A model generated the notes under the pieces. It was not told the origin of the DNA. It was given only the letters and a program-made list of their open reading frames with translations, and did no database searches. Made by a program: the position numbers and the translations under genes. A stretch of DNA of 42,567 nucleotides from contig NZ_JAHAHT010000005.1 of NCBI RefSeq assembly GCF_018373095.1, forward strand, positions 1 to 42,567, read 5' to 3'. Shown piece after piece: positions 1 to 6,507 of the stretch (its first letter is position 1; the number at the start of each line of letters is the position of its first letter). This DNA is from Haemophilus parahaemolyticus. GTDB lineage: Bacteria > Pseudomonadota > Gammaproteobacteria > Enterobacterales > Pasteurellaceae.

Positions 1-340
1 ACCAATGAAAATTTGGGGCGTGTTGAAAAGTTATAGGCAATAATTTCTCGGTTAGCCAAGTCCATCAACGGTGAAAAATAAAGCTTTTCTTGCGTAAAAT
101 GGAATGAATACCTAACTCGTTCATCAGCTTTAACACCGTTTTATGATTCAAATTAAAACCCATTTGGCGTAATTTACACGTCATGGGGCGATAACCATCT
201 CGTTTTCTGTTCTTTTTATACAGCGATAAGATAGCCTCTTTTACCTCGTGATAATTTCGCTTAATCTCTTTATAGTAAAAGCTTGAGCGAGGCATTTTAG
301 CCACACGAAGTAAATCATTTAACGCGTGGTCTGACTTCAA
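1..340 (-). pseudogene. IS3-family transposase OrfB, internally deleted
   Basis: The first about 85 codons encode the HTH_21 region of an IS3 integrase subunit (SSFYYKEIKRNYHEVKEAIL, then GYRPMTCKLRQMG). After ...HSILRKK the reading frame fails and reaches a stop at 65. Immediately beyond the join, a different frame encodes KLYFSPLMDLANREIIAYNF, which is the conserved middle of the rve catalytic domain. About 40 codons that normally lie between these two parts, including the first catalytic Asp region, have therefore been deleted, and the join also shifts the frame. The join lies near 86-91 at AAGAAAAGCTT. The rest runs off the window. Confidence 0.8.
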
Positions 341-711
341 TCTTTCAATGATTTTTCTTTTTTCTGTCGTTGTTTTTGACGGTCGAGCTTCTCCAACTCC
401 TTTAGATAAGCAATCTCCGCACGAGCCAAGGCGAGCTCTCGCTGCAGCTTTTTAAACGCTTTAGGTGAAAAGTCTGTGGTTTCTGGAATTTCAATGTCTT
501 TCTTTTTCATCTTTAGCTTCACTATTTTCGGTGTCTGAAGGTTTGTATGAGGCGATTTTACGCCATCAAGCCCTCTTTCGCGAAATGCTTTTAGCCAATA
601 AATGACGAGAGCGTGGGAAATTTGATGAAGTTTAGCCACCTCACGGATACCATAATTCTGTTCAGTGACGAGTTTGATAATTTTCAAACGAAATTGATAA
701 GAGTAGGACAT
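337..711 (-). CDS. IS3-family transposase OrfA (helix-turn-helix subunit)
   Basis: This encodes about 124 residues from an ATG at 711; an in-frame GTG at 720 is also possible. The N-terminal half is a helix-turn-helix of the transposase_8/IS150 type (QFRLKIIKLVTEQNYGIREV...), the DNA-binding part that recognises the element ends. The C-terminal half is lysine/glutamate-rich and helical, like the leucine-zipper region used for OrfA-OrfB assembly. orfB follows in the -1 frame, and an A-rich stretch near the orfA end (CAGAAAAAAG) could allow frameshifting, although the classic heptamer is not in the ideal register. It looks intact, but its partner is broken. Confidence 0.8.
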   Translation of the reverse strand: MSYSYQFRLKIIKLVTEQNYGIREVAKLHQISHALVIYWLKAFRERGLDGVKSPHTNLQTPKIVKLKMKKKDIEIPETTDFSPKAFKKLQRELALARAEIAYLKELEKLDRQKQRQKKEKSLKD

Positions 712-772
712 AATCTGCACCTCAAATTAGGTGTCCAGGTTTTGGGGTGCAGATCATTATGAACCTTAGCGA

Positions 773-1717
773 TTAGTAAAATTCTATGCTTTCAACGCTA
801 TTTGTTACACGCGTTCCCGCTTTGCCTGCTACAATATCTTGAATCTGGGCAAGTGAGCCAATCGCCGCATCTTTGCCTGTTGCTTTAACGAAGTTGATCA
901 CAGCCTGCACTTTTGGCCCCATTGAACCTGCGGCAAACTCAGAAGCCAAGGCTTCGAGTGCTTCTGGGCTGCCTTTAGCGATTTTACGTTGGGTCGGTTT
1001 TTGGAAATCAACACAAGCAGCATCCACATCGGTGGCGATAATAAATAAATCGGCATCCAAGTGTGTTGAAATCACCGCCGTCGCTAAATCTTTATCTACC
1101 ACTGCTTCCACGCCTTGTAATTCGCCTTTTTCATTACGGAAACTTGGCACACCACCACCACCGCCACAAATCACGATTTGATCTTGTGCAAGTAATGCTT
1201 TCACCGCTTCAATGCCAGTCACACCGACAGGTTTCGGACTTGGTACAGCACGGCGGAAGTATTGTCCGTCAGCCATCACTGTCCAGCCTTTTTCCGCGGC
1301 TAATTTTTCCGCTTCCGCTTGACTATACACCTGGCCAATCGGTTTACTTGGTTTAGCAAACGCAGGATCGTGTTTATCGACAATCACTTGAGTCACTAAG
1401 GTTTGCGTTGGGTGTTGAGGAATTAGGTTGGTTAATTCTTGTTGTAACATATAACCAATCATTCCCACGGTTTGTGAAACTAAAATATCTAACGGATAGG
1501 GCTCAATTTTCGTATCTTGAGCGTAATAAGCTGCGTGTTGTAACGCAAGTAACCCCACTTGTGGCCCGTTGCCATGTGAAATTACAAGCTCATTATTGGG
1601 TTTAATTTTAGCAAGCTGTTCTGCTGCGATGCGAATATTCGCTGCTTGATTTTGTGCCGTCATCGGCTCACCACGTTTTAATAATGCATTGCCACCGAGT
1701 GCTACTACGATTTTCAT
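773..1717 (-). CDS. arcC: Carbamate kinase
   Basis: Carbamate kinase interconverts carbamoyl phosphate + ADP and carbamate (NH3 + CO2) + ATP. In the arginine deiminase route it is the step that yields ATP. The 314-residue length is normal for the family. The start MKIVVALGGNALL and the motif SHGNGPQVG are signature elements of the amino-acid-kinase fold, and CGGGGGVP plus the DVDAACVDF segment are typical of ArcC. It starts 12 bp after the ornithine carbamoyltransferase stop, so the two are one operon. Arginine deiminase (arcA) is not in the window, so the pair may break down citrulline or carbamoyl phosphate from another source. The IS remnant begins right after its stop. Confidence 0.95.
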   Translation of the reverse strand: MKIVVALGGNALLKRGEPMTAQNQAANIRIAAEQLAKIKPNNELVISHGNGPQVGLLALQHAAYYAQDTKIEPYPLDILVSQTVGMIGYMLQQELTNLIPQHPTQTLVTQVIVDKHDPAFAKPSKPIGQVYSQAEAEKLAAEKGWTVMADGQYFRRAVPSPKPVGVTGIEAVKALLAQDQIVICGGGGGVPSFRNEKGELQGVEAVVDKDLATAVISTHLDADLFIIATDVDAACVDFQKPTQRKIAKGSPEALEALASEFAAGSMGPKVQAVINFVKATGKDAAIGSLAQIQDIVAGKAGTRVTNSVESIEFY

Positions 1718-1729
1718 TTTTTCTACCTC

Positions 1730-2734
1730 TTACGCCAAACTCGCCACCATCACCGCTTTAATTGTATGCATACGGTTTTCCGCTTGTTCAAATGCCACAT
1801 TTGCTGGTGATTCAAACACATCTTCTGTTACTTCAATGCCATTTGCCAAAGCGGGGTATTTTTCTGCGATTTGCTTACCAATTTTGGTTTCGCTATTGTG
1901 GAACGCAGGCAAGCAGTGCATAAATTTCACTTTTGGATTGCCTGTGCGTTTCATCAATTCAGGTGTAACTTGATAAGGCATTAACATATCAATACGTTTA
2001 CCCCAAGTTTCAAGCGGTTCCCCCATTGACACCCACACATCAGTATGCACGAAATCCACACCTTTCACTGCTGTATCAATATCGTCGGTTACCGTAATGC
2101 GAGCACCCGATTCTGCCGCAAATTTTTGGCACATTTCGACCAGCGAATCTTCTGGTAACAATGCTTTTGGTGCACAGATACGCACATCCATTCCTAATTT
2201 TGCCCCGATTAACAAGAGTGAATTCCCCACATTGTTACGTGCATCACCAATATAGACGTAACTAATTTGACTCAATGGTTTTTCGCAGTTTTCAATCATT
2301 GTGAGCACATCGGCAAGCATTTGTGTTGGGTGGAATTCATCAGTTAAGCCATTAAATACTGGCACGCCTGCATATTCTGCTAACTCATTGACAACTGATT
2401 GTTTAAAGCCACGATATTCAATCGCATCATACATTCTACCCAATACGCGAGCGGTATCTTTCATTGATTCTTTATGCCCAATTTGCGAAGAGGTTGGGTC
2501 AATATAGGTTACGTGAGCACCTTGATCATAAGCCGCTACTTCAAAAGCACAGCGAGTACGGGTGGAGGTTTTCTCAAAAATTAACGCAATGTTTTTGCCT
2601 TTTAAACGAGGCTGCTCTGTGCCAGCATATTTCGCACGTTTTAAATCGCGTGATAAATCTAACAAATACTTAATTTCACGTTCGGTATGGTTCACTAAAC
2701 TGAGTAAATGTCTATTTTTGAGATTAAATGCCAT
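1730..2734 (-). CDS. arcB: Ornithine carbamoyltransferase
   Basis: This cytosolic enzyme interconverts ornithine + carbamoyl phosphate and citrulline + phosphate. The carbamoyl-phosphate loop STRTR is at residues 57-61 and the ornithine-site motif HCLPAFHN is present; the 334-residue length is normal. Coupling to carbamate kinase favours a catabolic role (arcB), but the anabolic gene argF has the same fold and cannot be excluded by sequence alone. Upstream are a good sigma-70 promoter (2774-2802) and a tandem ArgR operator (2832-2870), so transcription should respond to arginine. A CAGGAG ribosome site precedes the ATG. Confidence 0.95.
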   Translation of the reverse strand: MAFNLKNRHLLSLVNHTEREIKYLLDLSRDLKRAKYAGTEQPRLKGKNIALIFEKTSTRTRCAFEVAAYDQGAHVTYIDPTSSQIGHKESMKDTARVLGRMYDAIEYRGFKQSVVNELAEYAGVPVFNGLTDEFHPTQMLADVLTMIENCEKPLSQISYVYIGDARNNVGNSLLLIGAKLGMDVRICAPKALLPEDSLVEMCQKFAAESGARITVTDDIDTAVKGVDFVHTDVWVSMGEPLETWGKRIDMLMPYQVTPELMKRTGNPKVKFMHCLPAFHNSETKIGKQIAEKYPALANGIEVTEDVFESPANVAFEQAENRMHTIKAVMVASLA

Positions 2735-2773
2735 AATATGTACTCCTGCAATTGTGGATTAAAAAATCGGACT

Positions 2774-2802
2774 ATTCTAGCAAAGCAAACGATTGCTTTC
2801 AA
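2774..2802 (-). promoter_or_regulatory. Sigma-70 promoter of the arcB-arcC operon
   Basis: On the minus strand TTGAAA (2797-2802) and TAGAAT (2774-2779) are separated by exactly 17 bp. This lies about 40 bp before the ATG of ornithine carbamoyltransferase. The ArgR boxes lie about 30 bp upstream of the -35 element, so ArgR could activate or repress from there. Confidence 0.7.
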
Positions 2803-2831
2803 ATAATACTTTCTTATGAAGAGATTTCATT

Positions 2832-2870
2832 CTTGAAAAATTATGCATTTATTTTGCATTTTTATTCAAT
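2832..2870 (-). promoter_or_regulatory. Tandem ARG boxes (ArgR operator)
   Basis: Two 18-bp ARG-box-like palindromes are separated by 3 bp, the classic ArgR hexamer arrangement. The cores are TGAAAAATTATGCA (2834-2847) and TGCATTTTTATTCA (2855-2868), each close to the enterobacterial consensus core TGAATAATTATKCA. They sit upstream of the arcB promoter. The match is by eye. Confidence 0.7.
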
Positions 2871-2892
2871 TTAAAGCAAGAAGAATTTTCCA

Positions 2893-2921
2893 AAAATAAA
2901 AAAAACGTACTTACTAAGTAC
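2893..2921 (-). terminator. Rho-independent terminator after the UPF0210 gene
   Basis: On the minus strand a 7-bp stem CGTACTT/AAGTACG with a 3-nt loop (2905-2921) is followed by a run of eight T. It ends the two-gene UPF0237-UPF0210 operon and separates it from arcB-arcC. Confidence 0.8.
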
Positions 2922-2941
2922 GCTTTAAACCATAGATAAAA

Positions 2942-4297
2942 CTAGTTTTTCATTGACTGAACAGGTGCTGGAATACGCCCGCCACGGTTGACGAACACTT
3001 CGCAAGAGCCTTCTTTGACAGGCATAATCGGTGCATAACCAAGCAAGCCGCCGAATTCCACGGTTTCGCCTATGGTTTTACCCGTGACAGGAATAAGGCG
3101 CACTGCGGTAGTTTTACTGTTAATCATCCCAATTGCAGCTTCATCAGCTATAATGCCAGAAATAGTGTGAGCAGGAGTATCACCTGGGACAGCAATCATA
3201 TCCAAGCCCACCGAGCAAACCGCTGTCATCGCTTCCAGTTTATCCAACGTAAGTACGCCACTCTCTGCTGCAACAATCATCCCTTCATCTTCTGAAACAG
3301 GAATAAATGCACCACTTAAACCACCAACCGCGCTCGATGCCATCATTCCGCCTTTTTTCACTGCATCGTTAAGCAATGCAAGGGCGGCTGTTGTGCCGTG
3401 GGTGCCACATACGCTTAACCCCATCGCTTCCAAAATACGGGCAACAGAATCGCCTACAGCAGGGGTTGGAGCAAGGGAAAGATCCAAAATACCAAATGGA
3501 ATATTGAGCATTTTAGAAGCTTCTTGCCCAATCAATTCACCTACACGGGTAATTTTAAACGCCGTTTTCTTCACCACTTCCGCCACTTCGGTAAGTGTTG
3601 TTGCATGGGAATTTTCTAACGCCTCTTTTACTACACCTGGCCCTGAAACACCAACGTTAATCACTGCATCGGCTTCGCCCGAACCGTGGAATGCCCCCGC
3701 CATAAAAGGATTGTCTTCCACGGCATTACAGAACACCACGATTTTGGCACAGCCGAAGCCTTCATGGGTAATTTCAGCGGTTTGCTTAATCATTTCGCCC
3801 GCTAATTTCACTGCGTCCATATTGATGCCCGCACGGGTTGAGCCAATATTGATTGAGCTACACACGATGTCGGTAGTTTTCATCGCTTCAGGAATTGAAC
3901 GAATCAGCACCTCATCAGACGGCGACATCCCTTTTTGCACTAATGCTGAAAAACCGCCGATAAACGACACGCCAATCGCTTTCGCCGCACGGTCGAGGGT
4001 TTGGGCAATCGAAACGTAAGAATCCGCTTTGGTCGCTGCCGCAATTTGGGCAATAGGGGTAACAGAAATTCGTTGATTCACAATCGGCACGCCATATTTT
4101 GCCGAGAGAATTTTGGCGGTTTCCACCAAATCTTTACCTACTCGGGTGATTTTATTGAAGATATTTTGGTTCAACTCATCAATATCGCTACTGATGCAGT
4201 CGTGCAAATCAATGCCAATAGTAATGGTGCGAACATCAAAATGCTGATCCGATACCATTCTAATCGTTTCTAAAATTTCGTTAGATTGAATACTCAT
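2942..4297 (-). CDS. UPF0210 (PFL-family, DUF711) protein
   Basis: This 451-residue protein belongs to the UPF0210/DUF711 family, whose members resemble glycyl-radical (PFL-like) enzymes in fold but lack an established reaction. Recognisable stretches are IRMVSDQHFDVRTITIGIDL at the start, GGFSALVQKG, SSINIGSTRAGINMDAV, and a glycine-rich end (GRIPAPVQS). The length fits the family. The ATG follows the stop of the ACT-domain gene by 8 bp, with a purine-rich GGGGCGAG ribosome site. This pairing with a small ACT protein is conserved in many bacteria, so the small partner probably senses a ligand for this one. Its substrate is unknown. Confidence 0.88.
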   Translation of the reverse strand: MSIQSNEILETIRMVSDQHFDVRTITIGIDLHDCISSDIDELNQNIFNKITRVGKDLVETAKILSAKYGVPIVNQRISVTPIAQIAAATKADSYVSIAQTLDRAAKAIGVSFIGGFSALVQKGMSPSDEVLIRSIPEAMKTTDIVCSSINIGSTRAGINMDAVKLAGEMIKQTAEITHEGFGCAKIVVFCNAVEDNPFMAGAFHGSGEADAVINVGVSGPGVVKEALENSHATTLTEVAEVVKKTAFKITRVGELIGQEASKMLNIPFGILDLSLAPTPAVGDSVARILEAMGLSVCGTHGTTAALALLNDAVKKGGMMASSAVGGLSGAFIPVSEDEGMIVAAESGVLTLDKLEAMTAVCSVGLDMIAVPGDTPAHTISGIIADEAAIGMINSKTTAVRLIPVTGKTIGETVEFGGLLGYAPIMPVKEGSCEVFVNRGGRIPAPVQSMKN

Positions 4298-4305
4298 CTC
4301 GCCCC

Positions 4306-4578
4306 CTAAATGCGGTGCATCGCTTTAAATATTTGCTCATTTTGCAAGCGAATATCTAATTGTAATACTTTGCTTTTTTCACTACACAGTGCGGCTAATT
4401 CAGGGAAAGAAAGTGAACATTGAGCAGTGTCAACAAGGATAATCATCGTAAAATAATTTTCCATCAGCTGCTGGCTAATGTTAAGAATATTAATGTTATT
4501 TTCGGCTAAGATCTTCGCAACATCGAATACAATCCCAACACGATCTTGTCCAATAACGGTAATAACTGAATGGCTCAT
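4306..4578 (-). CDS. UPF0237 ACT-domain protein
   Basis: This encodes 90 residues that form a single ACT domain (SHSVITVIGQDRVGIVFDVA, then INILNISQQLMENYFTMIIL), the ligand-binding module usually used to sense amino acids. It is the standard partner of UPF0210 proteins. The start is set at the ATG at 4578, because the family begins MxxxVITVIGQD and a GGAACC ribosome site precedes it. A longer frame using a TTG at 4608 would run into the uptake-word hairpin and is unlikely. Confidence 0.88.
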   Translation of the reverse strand: MSHSVITVIGQDRVGIVFDVAKILAENNINILNISQQLMENYFTMIILVDTAQCSLSFPELAALCSEKSKVLQLDIRLQNEQIFKAMHRI

Positions 4579-4604
4579 AAAGGTTCCTTTTAGGTAAAAT
4601 GCAA

Positions 4605-4628
4605 ACAAGCGGTCAAATTTAACCGCTT
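4605..4628. repeat. Inverted DNA-uptake words forming a hairpin
   Basis: A full uptake word ACAAGCGGTC (4605-4614) is paired with an inverted partial copy ACCGCTT (4622-4628), giving a 7-bp stem with an 8-nt loop. It lies between the pirin wreck and the ACT-domain gene. Such pairs commonly serve as terminators in naturally competent Pasteurellaceae, here perhaps originally for the pirin gene. Confidence 0.75.
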
Positions 4629-4642
4629 CTTTACTAGGTTAG

Positions 4643-4893
4643 CTATTTTAAATTAAACATTAAAAATTCTACCTCGCTTTGCGTTTGTAATTCAAGCAAA
4701 GTTTCCTGACTTACTGCCAACGCATCGCCGCTATTTAGTTCCACACCATTGACAGTTAAACTGCCCTAAAATTTCCATATCTTTATGCGGATGCATTCCA
4801 AAGCCCATTGTCGGCTGGACAAAATCTTCGTTAATCACCCGTAAATCGGAAAAAGGCATATGATTACAGTCGAAATAATCCGCAAAAGAGGGG
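4643..4893 (-). pseudogene. Pirin-family protein, internally deleted remnant
   Basis: No intact gene lies here, but the minus strand encodes two joined pieces of a pirin/YhhW-type cupin. The N-terminal piece reads FADYFDCNHMPFSDLRVINE and continues to GFGMHPHKDMEIL, which contains the metal-binding HPHKDMEI motif. The C-terminal piece, in a frame shifted by +1, reads GSLTVNGVELNSGDALAVSQ and ends SEVEFLMFNLK with a stop at 4643. Roughly 140 residues that normally lie between are missing, and the join is near 4768. The start of the gene is also lost. It is a clear deletion derivative and not functional. Confidence 0.8.
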
Positions 4894-4933
4894 GTTTATG
4901 AAGAGATTGTTTAGCAAAAATGAATAAAATAAA

Positions 4934-4988
4934 AAGCGGTCAAATTCTCTTTCATTTTTGCAAAATAGAACAGAAATTTGACCGCTTA
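4934..4988 (-). terminator. Paired uptake-word terminator after murQ
   Basis: AAGCGGTCAAATT (4934-4946) and AAATTTGACCGCTT (4975-4988) are near-perfect inverted copies of the extended uptake word with a 28-nt spacer. The right arm begins 7 bp past the murQ stop codon, the usual place for this terminator type. Confidence 0.7.
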
Positions 4989-4994
4989 AAATCA

Positions 4995-5906
4995 TTAACT
5001 TTGAAGTGCTTGCCTTAACTTGCCTTGATTCTCAGCAAGCATTTTTTCGGCTTGGGGTTTATCCACATTGGCTAAAATCATAAGAATAGCAACTTTGGCG
5101 TGGTTATCGGCTTGAAGCAAGGTGATTTCTGCGGTTTCTTTGGTGCAATCGGTGGCTTCCATCACGATTTTCACCGCTCTTGCTTTGAGTTTTTCGTTGC
5201 TGGCTTGCACATCTACCATCAAGTTCTGGTAGCATTTGCCGATGCGAATCATCGAAGCCGTAGTAAGCATATTAAGCACCAGTTTTTGTGCCGTACCCGA
5301 TTTCATTCGGCTTGAACCTGTGAGCACTTCCGCACCTACGACGGTTTCAATTACAATATCGGCAATTTGCGACATCGCACAACCTGCGTTGCTGGCAATG
5401 GATACCGTAATCGCACCTAATGAGTTGGCATATTCTAACGCACCAATCACATAAGGCGTCCGACCGCTGGCTGCGATGCCAACTAAGACATCTTTTTCGC
5501 AAAAATCGACCGCTTGTAAATCGGCTTTGCCTTGCTCGTAGTTGTCTTCCGCCCCTTCGATTGGATGGCGTAGTGCTCGTTCGCCACCTGCAATAATACC
5601 TACCACCATTTCAGGAGGAACACCGTAAGTAGGCGGGCATTCAGACGCGTCTAATACGCCTAATCGTCCGCTCGTGCCAGCACCAATATAGACAAGTCGC
5701 CCGCCGTTTGTGAATGCGTATTCGATTTTTTCGACTGCTTCGGCTATGTGAGGTAAGCATTTTTCTACTGCCTTAGCAACTAACAGATCTTCTTGATTGA
5801 TAAGTTGCACTATATCGATTGCTGTCATGCAATCAATGTTAAGAGAACAGGGATTGCGTTGCTCGGTGGTCATCTGAGCAAGCGAATGGAGTAGTGTTGG
5901 GTTCAT
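4995..5906 (-). CDS. murQ: N-acetylmuramic acid 6-phosphate etherase
   Basis: MurQ cleaves the lactyl ether of MurNAc 6-phosphate to give GlcNAc 6-phosphate and D-lactate during peptidoglycan recycling in the cytosol. The 303 residues contain the SIS-domain signature GAGTSGRLGVLDASECPPT, then GIAASGRTPYV, and GSSRMKSGTAQKLVLNML, all hallmarks of MurQ. The annotated ATG at 5906 lacks a clear ribosome site and is directly preceded by TATAAT; an internal ATG 12 codons later is an alternative. No MurNAc PTS (murP) gene is adjacent; the PTS permease at 28.6 kb is of another subfamily. Confidence 0.95.
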   Translation of the reverse strand: MNPTLLHSLAQMTTEQRNPCSLNIDCMTAIDIVQLINQEDLLVAKAVEKCLPHIAEAVEKIEYAFTNGGRLVYIGAGTSGRLGVLDASECPPTYGVPPEMVVGIIAGGERALRHPIEGAEDNYEQGKADLQAVDFCEKDVLVGIAASGRTPYVIGALEYANSLGAITVSIASNAGCAMSQIADIVIETVVGAEVLTGSSRMKSGTAQKLVLNMLTTASMIRIGKCYQNLMVDVQASNEKLKARAVKIVMEATDCTKETAEITLLQADNHAKVAILMILANVDKPQAEKMLAENQGKLRQALQS

Positions 5907-6228
5907 ATTATACTCGTTTTACTACCAAGCATTTAATTTGTGGTTATATTATACCCTATTTGGCTAAAAGCATAGAACGGGATGAGATAGGTTGATGTGA
6001 TGAATATGCAGACAATGATTTTGTGACAGTTCTTTTCATGGCCAGTATCATACGTCGTGATATAACTGACTACGCAAGTATTTTAGGCTAAATGGAACTT
6101 TTAGTTCGTATCTCATACAACTTCTAAGATTTTTGTGATCTACTCCACATTTTTCACTTCAATCCTTTGCACTCCAATTCATTCACGATTATTCTTCAAT
6201 TATTCATCAATCAAGATAAGGAAATACT
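5907..6228. other. Intergenic region between murQ and oadG
   Basis: This 322-bp divergent region holds no recognisable gene. It carries the CRP-like site listed separately and a TATAAT-type element in front of murQ. A plus-strand fragment from about 6038 reads MASIIRRDITDYASILG and then stops; it has no known match and is not supported as a gene. Confidence 0.5.
6134..6149. promoter_or_regulatory. CRP-like site upstream of oadGAB
   Basis: TGTGA-N6-CCACA differs from the CRP palindrome TGTGA-N6-TCACA at one position and has AT-rich flanks. It lies about 80 bp before the oadG ATG. It suggests cAMP-CRP control of the decarboxylase operon. Confidence 0.5.
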
Positions 6229-6486
6229 ATGACCAATGCAGAACTCTTTGGCGAAGGTGTCAATTTGATGATTTCTGGTATGGGATTTGTGATGTTCTTC
6301 TTATTCATCCTGATCTATGCCGTCGCTTTTATGTCTAAGCTCATCAATCAATATTTTCCCGAACCTATCCCCGCTCCCGTAAGCAAACCTCAAGCGGCAA
6401 CGCCACCTATTCAAGATGATCTTGAGCGTTTACGCCCTGTGATTGTTGCCGCTATTGCACATCACAGAAGAAAACAAGGTTTATAA
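6229..6486 (+). CDS. oadG: Oxaloacetate decarboxylase gamma subunit
   Basis: This is the small membrane subunit (85 residues) that holds the alpha and beta subunits together and binds zinc. It has one transmembrane segment at about residues 13-37 (MISGMGFVMFFLFILIYAVA), a proline/alanine-rich linker and a hydrophilic C-terminal tail ending in AIAHHRRKQGL, whose histidines fit the proposed zinc site. It is first in the order oadG-oadA-oadB, with a ribosome site AAGGAAA. A CRP-like site lies upstream. Confidence 0.9.
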   Translation: MTNAELFGEGVNLMISGMGFVMFFLFILIYAVAFMSKLINQYFPEPIPAPVSKPQAATPPIQDDLERLRPVIVAAIAHHRRKQGL

Positions 6487-6507
6487 ATTATCAGAAGGAT
6501 TTGAATT

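Larger units (their letters stand above)
1..756 (-). mobile_element. IS3-family insertion sequence, partial and degraded
   Basis: An IS3-type element runs off the left edge of the window. It contains orfA (HTH transposase subunit) and the wreck of orfB (integrase subunit) on the minus strand. Its terminal end is seen at 756: read on the minus strand the element starts TGATCTGCACCCCAAAACC, a form typical of IS3/IS150 group ends beginning with TG. The end lies about 17 bp beyond the stop codon of the carbamate kinase gene, so insertion happened just downstream of that operon. The other inverted repeat lies outside the window, so target duplication cannot be judged. Because orfB has an internal deletion, this copy should not move by itself. 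Confidence 0.85.

Noticed and set aside
3393..4019. Plus-strand open frame of 208 codons inside the UPF0210 gene
   Set aside because: It is fully antisense to a well-conserved protein, has no ribosome site and its composition is that of a reverse frame.
4306..4608. Longer start (TTG at 4608) for the ACT-domain gene
   Set aside because: The extra residues lie in the uptake-word hairpin region and are absent from the family; the ATG at 4578 has a ribosome site.
6135..6338. Plus-strand frame overlapping the oadG start
   Set aside because: It is in another frame from oadG, has no homology pattern and overlaps the regulatory region.
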